Of a stretch of 64,000 nucleotides of DNA, positions 54,985 to 63,905 are shown piece after piece. The position numbers and the translations under genes were made by a program. Numbering within the stretch: position 1 is the first letter of the stretch; each line of letters starts with the position of its first letter. The notes beneath the pieces are model-generated. The model was not told where the DNA came from and ran no database searches. It worked only from the letters and a program-made list of their open reading frames with translations. This stretch comes from Devosia sp. Root685 (lineage in GTDB: Bacteria; Pseudomonadota; Alphaproteobacteria; Rhizobiales; Devosiaceae), in assembly GCF_001427875.1 (NCBI RefSeq), contig NZ_LMHK01000005.1:176058-240057 (forward strand), in the 5' to 3' direction.

Positions 54985-55018
54985 CTCCGTAGACCTTTGG
55001 CTCTCGGATGGCCCCCGT

Positions 55019-55387
55019 TTATTGCGAAATCCCCGCCAATGCCCGGACAGCCTCTACAAGGTCTGCGCTTCGTGCCGGCTTTTCCAGAAACGTCGCACCA
55101 TCGAAGGATCGCAGGCCGCCTGCAACGGCAGACCCGGTATAGAGAACGAATGGGACATTCAGGGACTTGAGAAGATCTGCCACCGGCGCCGTGTTTCCGT
55201 CGAGCACCTCGATATCGAGAATAGCCAGATCAGGAGGACTGAACTGGATCGTTTTCAAGGCATCGGCACAGGAGGCAACGTGCGTGACGGCCTGAACCCC
55301 TGCATTGAGCAGCGAAGCTTCCACATCGAGCGCAATGAGAATTTCGTCTTCCACATGAAGGATGTAGCGAAGCGGGGAGAGGTGCAT
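55019..55387 (-). CDS. single-domain response regulator
   Basis: A 122-residue receiver domain with no output domain. Acidic pocket VEDE near residues 12-15, phospho-aspartate in LAILDIEVLDG, and the conserved lysine in FLEKPAR. The ATG at 55387 with GAGG upstream is preferred, because the open frame before it is cysteine-rich and unlike the fold. Stand-alone receivers next to HWE kinases usually act as phosphate sinks or modulators. Confidence 0.85.
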   Translation of the reverse strand: MHLSPLRYILHVEDEILIALDVEASLLNAGVQAVTHVASCADALKTIQFSPPDLAILDIEVLDGNTAPVADLLKSLNVPFVLYTGSAVAGGLRSFDGATFLEKPARSADLVEAVRALAGISQ

Positions 55388-55552
55388 TTCAAAGGCCTCG
55401 TTGGCGCAAACGCACCCAGGTTGGAAGCATTTCTCCGAACAAGCACAGCCGATGTTCTGGGTGAACGTGTACAGTGACCATGCGCAGGTCATTGCCCACC
55501 ATGACCGGCGAACGCCGACGGCGCTACTAACTATGACATATGCGAAGCCGAA

Positions 55553-55930
55553 TTAATGGAAAGCTGGAGGGCTGCCTAACTCAAGGATAGCCGCTTCGAT
55601 CTCGGACGGCGCCACCGGCTTGGCAATCACCGGACGCCCGCTATAGATGCTCGACACTCTATGAGGATCCTTCCCTGTCGCGAATGCGAAAGGGACGTCT
55701 TGCTCGGCCAGCGCCTGGGCGATCGGAACCGCATCGGTGTCCGGGCCAAGCTCGAAATCCAAAAAGGCCATGTCTATGCCGCCGGACCGTACAGCGACGA
55801 GGCCCTCTTCCAAGGTGTGACATGGGCCGATGACCCAGTGCCCGAGATCGTGCAGGATTTCGCCAAGCATGATCGCGATCACAGGATCGTCTTCGACGAG
55901 GAGTATGCGTCTTGGGAGAAATTCGTACAT
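55553..55930 (-). CDS. single-domain response regulator
   Basis: A 125-residue receiver protein from the ATG at 55930. The acidic pocket is LLVEDDPV, the phospho-aspartate lies in MAFLDFELG and the conserved lysine in VIAKPVAP. It differs from the other receiver at 55019, so this is not a tandem copy. An EcfG-type promoter-like sequence lies upstream, which points to general stress control. Confidence 0.87.
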   Translation of the reverse strand: MYEFLPRRILLVEDDPVIAIMLGEILHDLGHWVIGPCHTLEEGLVAVRSGGIDMAFLDFELGPDTDAVPIAQALAEQDVPFAFATGKDPHRVSSIYSGRPVIAKPVAPSEIEAAILELGSPPAFH

Positions 55931-55964
55931 CGTTAGGCCGCCTTGACGATCGTTGACGGAACCG

Positions 55965-55990
55965 AACCCTCTGAGCGGGTTCGTTGTTCC
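55965..55990 (-). promoter_or_regulatory. EcfG-like (general stress sigma factor) promoter
   Basis: Minus strand reads GGAAC (55990-55986), 17 bases, then GGTT (55968-55965). The alphaproteobacterial EcfG consensus is GGAAC-N16/17-CGTT, so 8 of 9 positions match. The -10 element lies about 35 bases before the ATG of the receiver gene at 55930. The surrounding sequence also folds (CGAACCC / GGGTTCG). Confidence 0.5.
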
Positions 55991-56061
55991 TTCACAATGC
56001 CGATCCGGCCTGATGTTTGGCGCAATCCGGACCACCCCCCATGAGGGTCGCCGTACCGCGC

Positions 56062-58125
56062 CTAAAGAGCCAGGCGCAGCGCCGAGAGTTCGTTGGCGAT
56101 CGACGTGAAGTTATCTTTCAAGTCGCTCGATGCACTGGGAAACTCCGCCTTGTCGGTCGCGGAGGCGCAGCCTTTCAGCATGGCCTGCACGACCGCTGTG
56201 GTGCTCTGCGAGACTTTATCCGTCGCCAGGCCGATCGTGTAGATTTCGATGCCGGCCGCTTTGGCATTGGCGCAGGTGTCGGAGGTGCGCTGGTTCATTT
56301 GTTCGACGAGCTGGGCATTTGTGGCATTCATCTGGCCCAGACGATTGATGTTGCCGCCGCTAGTGGAGGTCGTGCTGGGGTTTCGCGAATTGTAGGGAAA
56401 ACCGTAGGCGGTGTTGTAGCACTTGCCATTGAGCGTCCGCATCGCTTCATTGCAATGGTTTGACAGGTTGTAGTCGGTGTTCTCGCCGTCCGTCATGATG
56501 ATCATGACCTTTTTGATCGACTCGTCATCAAGGTCGCCGCCCTCCGTAAAGGGCTCACCCGGGGTCAGCGCGCGGTAGCCCCACGCCGTGCCTTCATGAA
56601 TATTGGTGCCGCCTTCGGCCGTCATGCTGTTGATCGTAGCGATGACGGTTTCAGGCACATTGGTCAGCGGCAAGATAGGTGTGCGTGTGCAGTCTGCGTT
56701 TGGTCCTGACGAGAACCCCTGGGCGCCTATAGTCTGGTGATACTTGCAGGTGCGCTCCTGCAATTCTCGCGTGGAAAGGCCGAACGGCACGAAACTACTG
56801 CAGTATCCGGTACGGGTCTGCGTATTACCCGACCCGGTCCAACTCGTGTACGTAATCGTGTTGCTGGACGTGGTGTTCCGGCAGGCGCAATTGGGCGGTA
56901 GCCGCCCGTAGAATGCGTTCTGATACATCGCGTTGCTGACAAAATTGATCGGCGAGCCGGTGTTGACCGTACCCTTTGTCAGGAATGGGTTTCCCCAGTT
57001 CCCATTCGACTTGATTCGTTGCTCCTCAATGTCGCAACGCGTGGCGCCCTGCGCCGGCCGATCGCATATGGCTGGGCTATCGGCATTGGCCGTCGCCCAG
57101 CCGATGGTGTTGAGATAGGTCGAGTTGATGATCGCCGCTGTATTGTTGATGTAGTTATTGCCGCCGGTGCCTGCCGCTAGGTCTGGAGCGAACTGCGGCA
57201 CAAAAAGCGTATCTCCGGCCACCGGCGGCGTATCGTCGGTATCGAGGTATTCCGACGGTTCAGTGCCAGTCTTGATATGGGGGCGTGCGTCGACGCAGCC
57301 GCGCCACGTTTGACCCGTCGCAGCGAACAGGGCTTGCCGTGTCGGGAAATAATGCGTTCCCGACGTCAGAACGAGCCTGTCTTCATCATCGTCATTGTCG
57401 AAATTGTCGAAATGGATGGAAGACGCCCCCGTCTTGTCGATCCAGGCGGCGTTGGCATTGCCAGCCCCCACATTGACGAACATGGTGAACGGCACGATGC
57501 CGATGCGAACATCTTCCACGAGCTCTGCGTCCGCAGTCGGGACGCAGGTGTTGTTGTTCCTTCCTGCATCCTGAACAGCAGAATACATCAGGATATAGGT
57601 CGCGCATTTGGCCGCATCGATCAGGCTCGTCATGCGGTTTTCGCTCGCCATTGAGCCCGAATTATCGAGCACCATGACCACTTCAAGCGCCAGCTTCTTG
57701 CGCGTTGCCTCGGCTTCTATGGCTGCGCCCAATTCCGGTACGCCGACCAGCGCGACAAAGACGGTGGGTACGGTGATGCGGGCCTGGAAATAAAGCGACC
57801 CTTCCTCGCCATTGCCGCGGGTGGTCACGATCGTCGCGACGACGTCGTTGCGGCCAATGCGTTCGTCGAGGAAGGCTTGCGCCAGTCGCTGCACTTCGGC
57901 TTCGTCATAGTCTGATTCAAAAACGCGCGGCTGCAGGGCCAGCGCTGCTGCATCGAGCGCCAATTGGGCCCGGTTGCGGCCCTGTTCGAGCGTCACATAA
58001 TCGACCACCGCGCCGCCAAGTGCCACGAGCACGATGGCCATGACGCCGAACATGACGGCAAAGGCGCCGCGCTCGTCGGCGAGAAAACGCCGGAAGAAGG
58101 AGCGAAGAACCGGTTTGCGTGCCAT
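56062..58125 (-). CDS. TadG-like protein with VWA domain (Tad/Flp pilus type)
   Basis: A 687-residue protein with a short cytoplasmic N-terminus, one membrane helix (FAVMFGVMAIVLVALGGAVV) and a TadE/TadG-type pilin-like stem. A von Willebrand A domain has the MIDAS motif VMVLDNSGSM near residues 150-159 and VMIIMTDGENTDYN late in the protein (about residues 534-547). Several cysteines follow in the insert. TadG proteins are minor pilins or envelope-anchored adhesion factors, but no other tad gene (cpaA-F, tadA-C, flp) is in the window. Confidence 0.85.
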   Translation of the reverse strand: MARKPVLRSFFRRFLADERGAFAVMFGVMAIVLVALGGAVVDYVTLEQGRNRAQLALDAAALALQPRVFESDYDEAEVQRLAQAFLDERIGRNDVVATIVTTRGNGEEGSLYFQARITVPTVFVALVGVPELGAAIEAEATRKKLALEVVMVLDNSGSMASENRMTSLIDAAKCATYILMYSAVQDAGRNNNTCVPTADAELVEDVRIGIVPFTMFVNVGAGNANAAWIDKTGASSIHFDNFDNDDDEDRLVLTSGTHYFPTRQALFAATGQTWRGCVDARPHIKTGTEPSEYLDTDDTPPVAGDTLFVPQFAPDLAAGTGGNNYINNTAAIINSTYLNTIGWATANADSPAICDRPAQGATRCDIEEQRIKSNGNWGNPFLTKGTVNTGSPINFVSNAMYQNAFYGRLPPNCACRNTTSSNTITYTSWTGSGNTQTRTGYCSSFVPFGLSTRELQERTCKYHQTIGAQGFSSGPNADCTRTPILPLTNVPETVIATINSMTAEGGTNIHEGTAWGYRALTPGEPFTEGGDLDDESIKKVMIIMTDGENTDYNLSNHCNEAMRTLNGKCYNTAYGFPYNSRNPSTTSTSGGNINRLGQMNATNAQLVEQMNQRTSDTCANAKAAGIEIYTIGLATDKVSQSTTAVVQAMLKGCASATDKAEFPSASSDLKDNFTSIANELSALRLAL

Positions 58126-58172
58126 GACGGCTCCTGGGAAGGATTGCGGGGAGTTTTGCCGCCAAATCCTTG

Positions 58173-58808
58173 CTAAAGAACCACCACTTTCGTGTTCAAT
58201 TGCACACGACCGTAAAGATCGATCACGTCTTCGTTGACCATGCGGATGCAGCCCGAGGAGACGTTCTGGCCGATGGTCCAGGGCTCATTGGTGCCGTGGA
58301 TGCGATAGAGCGTCGAACCGAGATAAAGCGCACGCGCGCCGAGCGGATTATTGGGGCCCCCTTCCATATGGGCGGGTAGGCCCGGCTGGCGCTTGCGCAT
58401 CTCGGCCGGCGGCGTCCAGCCCGGCCATTCGGCTTTTCGCGAGACGCGGTGCGTGCCGCTCCAGCCAAAACCATCGCGCGCTACCCCGATGCCGTATCGG
58501 AGCGCCCGTCCGTCACCGAGGACGAAGTAGAGAAAATGCGCGCGCGAATCGACGACGATCGTGCCGGAACGTTCGCCAGTGGGATAGGGAACGACCTGTC
58601 GCAGATAGACCGGCTGGACCTGATTGCTGGCCTGTAGCGCCAGAGCGTGGCGCGGGCGCTGGCTGGTGATGGTGACGCCGGGTGGCGGGGCAAAGCGCCA
58701 GCCGGGCTGAAAACGGGAATCTGCAAAGCCGGGCACGACCTGGGACAGCACCATTGCCGCCACCGCAAAACCCAGTCCAACCAACCGCATCGTTTTGACC
58801 ATGATCAT
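58173..58808 (-). CDS. L,D-transpeptidase (ErfK/YbiS/YcfS/YnhG family)
   Basis: Periplasmic 3-3 cross-linking transpeptidase of 211 residues. A Sec signal peptide (VKTMRLVGLGFAVAAMVLSQ, then FADS) leads to a YkuD domain with HGTNEPWTIGQNVSSGCIRM near residues 169-189; the catalytic cysteine (about 184) and the histidine are both present. GGGGG a few bases upstream supports the start at 58808. It acts on peptidoglycan or links outer-membrane proteins to it. Confidence 0.92.
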   Translation of the reverse strand: MIMVKTMRLVGLGFAVAAMVLSQVVPGFADSRFQPGWRFAPPPGVTITSQRPRHALALQASNQVQPVYLRQVVPYPTGERSGTIVVDSRAHFLYFVLGDGRALRYGIGVARDGFGWSGTHRVSRKAEWPGWTPPAEMRKRQPGLPAHMEGGPNNPLGARALYLGSTLYRIHGTNEPWTIGQNVSSGCIRMVNEDVIDLYGRVQLNTKVVVL

Positions 58809-59275
58809 CGAGCCCCCTTTGGCACCTCGGCCAATTGTGCCCGCTAAGCCCCAAGGACCGGTCAATCGGCGTGGTAAAGGAAGCGCTAGAAATGAGGGTT
58901 AGCAGTCGGTTAAGGCTTGTTGTTCTGTTGCCTTGGAGCAACACGGTCCCTGCCTGCGACAGACTGCCTCACTTTGTCCTTGCCGATCACGGAACCGCGA
59001 TCTAGAAGCCCAGTGTCCGCATTTGCCAACCGAGGGAGGCATTTTACATGAAAACCATGTTTGTCCGCCGTTCGGGGAATTGGCATAATCTCGCTCGCAC
59101 CAACCGACATCCGGTACAGGGCTAATTCAGCCTTAGCGAGTCTCTCGGGTTCTTTGCCCCGCGGATAGTCCAACTCCAGCCGAAGCGTAGACCGACTCGT
59201 ACTGCGTCCGCTCTCCGCTTTTTTCTTCCTTCATAACCAATGAGGCCGGTGGGGTTGCGCCCCGCTGGAGCAAAA
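58809..59275. other. intergenic stretch of about 467 bases
   Basis: No gene that I can support. A 6-bp hairpin TGTTGC-N6-GCAACA lies at 58926-58943 without a T-run. The sequence is less GC-rich than the genes around it. Confidence 0.4.
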
Positions 59276-59536
59276 ATGTCTTCAAATGTGCTCTCCGAGC
59301 GCAGCGTCGTGCTGCGCCTTGAATTCTCCATCGCCGACGCCGTGCACCAGCGCGGTCTCGTCCCCGTACTTGCCGCTGCACTTGCCGCCTGGTTCAACCG
59401 CCCGCGCGCGCCGTCCGAATTGCCCGCTTACCTGCGGGAAGACGTTGGCCTGCCCCCGGTTGCAGAACCGCTTCAGTGGCACAGCATTCCTACGGCTTCT
59501 TTGATTCCGCATCGCAAAGGCCGGAGGGTGACGTGA
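59276..59536 (+). CDS. small DUF1127-like protein
   Basis: An 86-residue basic protein starting MSSNVLSERSVVLRLEFSIA with GGAG six bases before the ATG. The middle section AAALAAWFNRPRAPSELPAY followed by LREDVGLPP resembles the DUF1127 (YjiS-like) motif, in which a short arginine-rich helix is followed by LxDIGL. Some DUF1127 proteins bind RNA and affect phosphate or carbon metabolism. The assignment is by pattern only. A GC-rich hairpin overlaps its 3' end. Confidence 0.6.
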   Translation: MSSNVLSERSVVLRLEFSIADAVHQRGLVPVLAAALAAWFNRPRAPSELPAYLREDVGLPPVAEPLQWHSIPTASLIPHRKGRRVT

Positions 59537-59578
59537 GCGTCCGCGGCGGCCGGGGTCCCCCCGGCCGCTGCCACCCTC
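59524..59578 (+). terminator. long GC-rich hairpin at the end of the DUF1127 gene
   Basis: Inner stem GCGGCCGGGG-TCC-CCCCGGCCGC (perfect, 59546-59568) with outer arms GAGGGTG and CACCCTC. No T-run follows, so it may be a terminator or a stability hairpin. Confidence 0.5.
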
Positions 59579-59644
59579 ACCAATAGACACCCAAACTGTT
59601 GTTTCCCCAAAACCGATGGGCTAGAGCAGGGGTCCCGAAGGGGG

Positions 59645-59680
59645 AAGGATTTTGCGCGCGCTCTTTCGTGCAAAATCCTT
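59645..59680. promoter_or_regulatory. 11-bp inverted repeat upstream of hisS
   Basis: AAGGATTTTGC-N14-GCAAAATCCTT, perfect arms, ending 29 bases before the hisS start codon. It could be an operator or a leader hairpin that influences translation. Confidence 0.45.
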
Positions 59681-59709
59681 AGCCTGCGCCCGCCTCCCAG
59701 AGTTATCAG

Positions 59710-61236
59710 ATGACCGAAAAGACCAAGCTGATCGCCCCCCGCCTGCCGCGCGGCTTTGAAGACCGCACATCAGGCGAAATCGCTGCCGTCGGCCAGATGA
59801 TCGAAACGATCCGCAAGGTCTATGAGCGCTACGGTTTCGATCCCGTCGAAACCCCGCTGCTCGAACTCACCGAAACGCTGGGCAAATTCCTGCCCGATAC
59901 CGATCGGCCCAATGCCGGCGTCTTCTCACTGCAGGACGACGACGAGCAGTGGATGAGCCTACGCTACGATCTCACCGCGCCGCTCGCCCGCTATTTTGCC
60001 GAAAATTTCGAAACCCTGCCCAAGCCCTACCGCTCCTATCGCCAGGGCTATGTGTTCCGCAACGAAAAGCCCGGCCCCGGCCGTTTCCGCCAGTTCATGC
60101 AGTTTGACGCCGATACGGTTGGCGCCGCCGGCCCCGAAGCCGACGCCGAAATGTGCATGATGATGGCCGACGTCATGGATGCGCTGGGGTTGCAGGGCAA
60201 GTACATCGTGCGGGTGAACAACCGCAAGATATTGGACGGTGTGCTGGACGCTATTGGTTTGGCGGGCGCCACTGACCGACGGCTTGTTGTCATGCGTGCA
60301 ATCGATAAGTTGGACCGCTTAGGTCCAGATGGCGTGAAGCTTCTACTAGGCGCCGGTCGAAAAGATGAAAGCGGCGACTTCACTAAAGGCGCCGGTCTCA
60401 GCTCAGAACAGGCTGAATTTATTCTGGGCGTATTGTTTTCAAGCGTAGCAGCTGAACAAAACGTCGCCAGAATAGGGGGCCCAAAAGGCGCTCTGCCACT
60501 CAGACCGCATGCCCACTTCCCGGTGGGCGAATTCTATCTCAATCAGGTCGGCCCGTCCTTCACTGAAGGTTTGGATGAACTAAGCCGAATGAAGAGTCTC
60601 TTTTATGCTTCTGGCTATGAACCAGACCGCATCAAGATCGACCCCTCCGTGGTTCGCGGCCTCGAATATTACACCGGCCCGGTCTTTGAAATCGAACTCA
60701 CCTTCAAGGTCCAGAACGAAAAGGGCCAGGACGTCGTCTTCGGTTCCGTGGGCGGCGGTGGCCGCTATGACGGCCTCGTGTCCCGTTTCCGCCGCGAGCC
60801 CGTTCCGGCCACCGGCATTTCTATCGGCGTCTCGCGCCTCGCCAATGCGCTAAAATTGACGGGCAATCTCGGTGCCGAGGAGCCGGTTGGCCCGGTCGTC
60901 GTCCTCGTCATGGATAAAGACCAGACGGCGCGCTACCAGGCCATGGTGTCCGAGCTGCGCAATGCCGGTATCCGCGCCGAAATGTTCCTCGGCTCCACCA
61001 AGAACTTTGGCAAGCAAGTTTCCTACGCCGACAAGCGCAATGCGCCCGCCGTTATCATTGAGGGCAGCCAGGAGCGCGAACAGGGCATCCTGCAGATCAA
61101 GGATCTGGTTGCCGGCAAAGAGGCGTCAGAAGGCATTACCGACAACGCCGAATGGAAAGCCGCGCGCCCCGGCCAGTTCGAGGTCAAGCGCGAAGACCTG
61201 GTGTCGGCCATCCAGAAATTGCTGAGCGAGCAGTGA
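59710..61236 (+). CDS. hisS: histidyl-tRNA synthetase
   Basis: Class II aminoacyl-tRNA synthetase of 508 residues (E. coli has 424). It has [20 protein letters not shown], motif 2 with the arginines in [13 protein letters not shown] and [11 protein letters not shown], the HisA motif [16 protein letters not shown] and the C-terminal anticodon domain. It should charge the tRNA-His at 16084, which lacks G-1. The stretch at about 60180-60625 (residues about 158-305, insertion-domain region) uses codons TTA, CTA, GTA, TCA, AGA and ATA far more than either side, which suggests a recombined segment. An inverted repeat precedes the gene. Confidence 0.96.
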   Translation: MTEKTKLIAPRLPRGFEDRTSGEIAAVGQMIETIRKVYERYGFDPVETPLLELTETLGKFLPDTDRPNAGVFSLQDDDEQWMSLRYDLTAPLARYFAENFETLPKPYRSYRQGYVFRNEKPGPGRFRQFMQFDADTVGAAGPEADAEMCMMMADVMDALGLQGKYIVRVNNRKILDGVLDAIGLAGATDRRLVVMRAIDKLDRLGPDGVKLLLGAGRKDESGDFTKGAGLSSEQAEFILGVLFSSVAAEQNVARIGGPKGALPLRPHAHFPVGEFYLNQVGPSFTEGLDELSRMKSLFYASGYEPDRIKIDPSVVRGLEYYTGPVFEIELTFKVQNEKGQDVVFGSVGGGGRYDGLVSRFRREPVPATGISIGVSRLANALKLTGNLGAEEPVGPVVVLVMDKDQTARYQAMVSELRNAGIRAEMFLGSTKNFGKQVSYADKRNAPAVIIEGSQEREQGILQIKDLVAGKEASEGITDNAEWKAARPGQFEVKREDLVSAIQKLLSEQ

Positions 61237-61272
61237 GTTTTATGCCCGACCCCGGCTGCTCCTTCAATCACC

Positions 61273-61344
61273 GCGTCATCCCCGCGAAAGCGGGGATCTC
61301 TGTGCGGACCTGTGATGAGATTCCCGCTTTCGCGGGAATGACGC
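61273..61344. repeat. palindromic extragenic repeat between hisS and hisZ
   Basis: Outer arms GCGTCAT and ATGACGC enclose two hairpins, CCCCGC-gaaa-GCGGGG and CCCGC-ttt-CGCGGG. It has the same layout as the repeats at 741 and 2721 (GTCAT-type ends, GC-rich arms) but a different sequence. Confidence 0.8.
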
Positions 61345-61377
61345 CGCGTTTGTCAGGGATATTGGGGGACAGGCTGC

Positions 61378-62442
61378 ATGACTAACGCCGCCATGCGCCG
61401 GGCCCAGCTCGAAGCTCTGGTCGAAGCCCAGGGCGGCTGTCGCGCCATCCCGCCTTTGTTGCTACCAGCCGATCCCTACTTCGATCTCGCCGGCGAGGAA
61501 TTCGGCCGCCGCCTGCTGCTCACCACAGACTTGGTGGGCGCCGAACACTGCCTGCGGCCCGAATTCACCCTGCCCATCGTGCGCGACTACATCGCCGACG
61601 GCACGCGCCAGCCCGCTGCCTTTACCTATCTCGGGCCCATTTTTCGTCAGCGCGAAACCGGTCCGGCGGAATTCGACCAAGCCGGCATCGAACTGCTGGC
61701 GCAGCCTGATGGCGACGTGGCGCTCGATCAGGTTTTTACCTTCGCCCGCGCGTCGCTTTCCATCTATGGCCTCGTGCCGCGCATTCGCCTTGGCGGTGTC
61801 GGCCTTTTCGAAGCCCTGCTGGTGCAGGCCGATATGCCCGACGCCTGGCGCCCGCGCATTCGTCACCGCTTTGGGCACACCGAAGCCATGGAGCGGCTAT
61901 TGGCGCGCCTTGAAGCCGCGCCGGATGCGCCCCGGCAGGAGCAACCCTCGCGCGATGTGCTGATCGAGGATGTTACGGCCCGTATGGTGTCGACGGGCCT
62001 CAGCCTTTCCGAGGGCCGCACGCCCGAGGAAATCGCCGACCGCTATCTCGAGCAGCAGGCGCTCGACGCCGCGCACGTTCCGGCCAAGACCCTGAAACTG
62101 CTGCGCGATTATTTCGCGATTTCGGGTGATGTTCTTTCGGCCCTGCGCCAGATCGAAGCGCTTGCCGAAAGCCATAAGCTTATGCTCGGCGCCCCGATCC
62201 GCGCCATTCGCCGTCATCTCGATAAGCTCGGCGAGGCACAGGTGAGTTTCGATGCCGGTTTCTCGCCGCGCCTCGATTATTATACCGGCATCGTCTTTGA
62301 AATGACCGGCCGCGACGGCGAAGTTCTCGCCTCGGGCGGACAATATGATCGCCTGTTGGAGCGCCTCGGCGCCACGACGCCCATCGCCGCCTCGGGCTGC
62401 GCGCTCTGGGTCGATCGCCTCGAAGCGGAGATTTCGGCATGA
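61378..62442 (+). CDS. hisZ: ATP phosphoribosyltransferase regulatory subunit
   Basis: A 354-residue HisRS-like paralogue without tRNA-charging function; it is needed by short-form HisG for the first step of histidine synthesis. It has LRPEFTLPIVRDYIADGTRQ and the relic LDYYTGIVFEM, but lacks the anticodon-binding domain. Its end overlaps the hisG start (ATGA), so the two subunits are coupled. A palindromic repeat separates it from hisS. Confidence 0.94.
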   Translation: MTNAAMRRAQLEALVEAQGGCRAIPPLLLPADPYFDLAGEEFGRRLLLTTDLVGAEHCLRPEFTLPIVRDYIADGTRQPAAFTYLGPIFRQRETGPAEFDQAGIELLAQPDGDVALDQVFTFARASLSIYGLVPRIRLGGVGLFEALLVQADMPDAWRPRIRHRFGHTEAMERLLARLEAAPDAPRQEQPSRDVLIEDVTARMVSTGLSLSEGRTPEEIADRYLEQQALDAAHVPAKTLKLLRDYFAISGDVLSALRQIEALAESHKLMLGAPIRAIRRHLDKLGEAQVSFDAGFSPRLDYYTGIVFEMTGRDGEVLASGGQYDRLLERLGATTPIAASGCALWVDRLEAEISA

Positions 62443-63143
62443 CCGGCATCACCCTTGCCGTGCCCTCCAAGGGGCGCCTCGAAGAACTGACGCGCGAATG
62501 GTTCGCTGCGCGCGGCCTCACGATTTCCCGCCCCGGCGGCGCACGCTCCTATCTCGGGGTCATCGAAGGCGAACCCGACGTGACGGTGCGCTTTTTCCCG
62601 GCCTCGGAAATTGCTCGCGAACTCATCCGTGGCAATATCGATATTGGCGTTACCGGCCGCGACCTGATCCACGAGACCAGCGAGACCGGACCAGACTCCG
62701 TGCACTTTGCCCGGCCGCTCGAATTCGGCCATGCCGATGTGGTGATCGCCGTTCCCGAGGCCTGGATCGATGTCACCCATCTCCACGACCTGGCCGATGT
62801 CGCCTCCGATTTCCGCAGCCGCCACAAGCGCTGGCTGCGCATCGCGACCAAATATATCACCATCACCCGCCAGCATTTTGCCCGGGCCGGCATTGCCGAA
62901 TACCGGATCGTCGAAAGCCTCGGTGCCACCGAAGCCGCGCCGGCGTCAGGCGTCGCCGATATCGTGGTGGACATTACCTCGACGGGTTCGACCCTCGCGG
63001 CCAATGGCCTGCGGGTGCTCGACGATGGCGTCATGCTCAAGAGCGAGGCCAATCTCATCGTGTCGCGCACGGCTGATTGGCCCGACGAGAAAAAGCGCAA
63101 GCTCAATTCTCTCCTCGCCCAGCTTGACGCTGTGCCCCTCTAG
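62439..63143 (+). CDS. hisG: ATP phosphoribosyltransferase catalytic subunit, short form
   Basis: First enzyme of histidine biosynthesis, joining ATP and PRPP. The 234-residue length marks the HisG-S class, which lacks the C-terminal histidine-binding domain and works as a complex with HisZ. Motifs seen are LAVPSKGRLEE, GVTGRDLIHET and the PRPP loop region GVADIVVDITSTGSTLAANG. It directly follows hisZ with an ATGA overlap. Confidence 0.95.
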   Translation: MTGITLAVPSKGRLEELTREWFAARGLTISRPGGARSYLGVIEGEPDVTVRFFPASEIARELIRGNIDIGVTGRDLIHETSETGPDSVHFARPLEFGHADVVIAVPEAWIDVTHLHDLADVASDFRSRHKRWLRIATKYITITRQHFARAGIAEYRIVESLGATEAAPASGVADIVVDITSTGSTLAANGLRVLDDGVMLKSEANLIVSRTADWPDEKKRKLNSLLAQLDAVPL

Positions 63144-63155
63144 CCTGGCCCGCAA

Positions 63156-63905
63156 ATGCTGGATCCCATCACCCTTGTTGCCCTGGGCGGTGTCGGCCTT
63201 CTCGCCGGCTTCGTCGATGCTGTCGCTGGTGGGGGCGGCATGTTGACGGTTCCAGCCCTGCTCTCGGCCGGTCTGCCGCCCATTGCGGCCTTGGCCACCA
63301 ACAAGATGCAGTCGGTCATCGGCACGACGATGGCGACTTACACCTATTGGCGAAAGGGCTTTGTCTCGTTCAAGGCCCTGATCCCCTCGATCGCGGTAAC
63401 CTATGCCGGTAGCCTGCTCGGTGCCGTCACGGTCAAGCAGATCGATACGTCGTTTCTCAATCTTGCCGTCCCGTTCGCGCTTATCGGGGTAGCGCTCTAC
63501 TTCCTCTTTGCGCCCAATCTGTCCGATGCCGACCGGACTGCGCGCCTGGCCTTTCCCAAATGGGTTCCGCTCCTCGGTTTTGCAGTGGGCTTTTATGATG
63601 GTGTCTTTGGCCCGGGCACCGGGTCATTCTTCACCATTGGCTTCGTGCTGCTTTTCGGCCTCGGGGTGACCCGTGCGGCGGGCAATACAAAACTGCTTAA
63701 CCTGGTATCCAACGCTGCCGCCCTGACCATTTTCATTCCGAGCGGCGACGTCGTCTGGCCGGCTGTGATGTGCATGGCTGTCGGGCAGATTATCGGTGGC
63801 TATGTCGGCGCTCATGCCGGCATTCGTTTTGGCGCGAAGCTCATTCGGCCATTGGTCGTGGTGATTTCCATCGCCATGGCGATAAAGCTGATCCTCTGGC
63901 CCTAG
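63156..63905 (+). CDS. TSUP (TauE/SafE) family membrane transporter
   Basis: A 249-residue integral membrane protein with about eight helices. The first repeat has GFVDAVAGGGGMLTVPALLS and the second GFYDGVFGPGTGSFFTIGFV, the duplicated pore motif of the family. Members move sulfite, sulfonates or other sulfur-containing anions. It starts 12 bases after hisG and may be read with it. The 95 bases after it hold no gene that I can support. Confidence 0.88.
   Translation: MLDPITLVALGGVGLLAGFVDAVAGGGGMLTVPALLSAGLPPIAALATNKMQSVIGTTMATYTYWRKGFVSFKALIPSIAVTYAGSLLGAVTVKQIDTSFLNLAVPFALIGVALYFLFAPNLSDADRTARLAFPKWVPLLGFAVGFYDGVFGPGTGSFFTIGFVLLFGLGVTRAAGNTKLLNLVSNAAALTIFIPSGDVVWPAVMCMAVGQIIGGYVGAHAGIRFGAKLIRPLVVVISIAMAIKLILWP

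Noticed and set aside
55958..55985. Plus-strand GGAAC with CGTT as an EcfG promoter
   Set aside because: Spacing is 19 bases, outside the 16-17 range, and no plus-strand gene follows.
58926..58943. Hairpin TGTTGC / GCAACA as a terminator
   Set aside because: Short stem with no T-run and no gene ending just before it.
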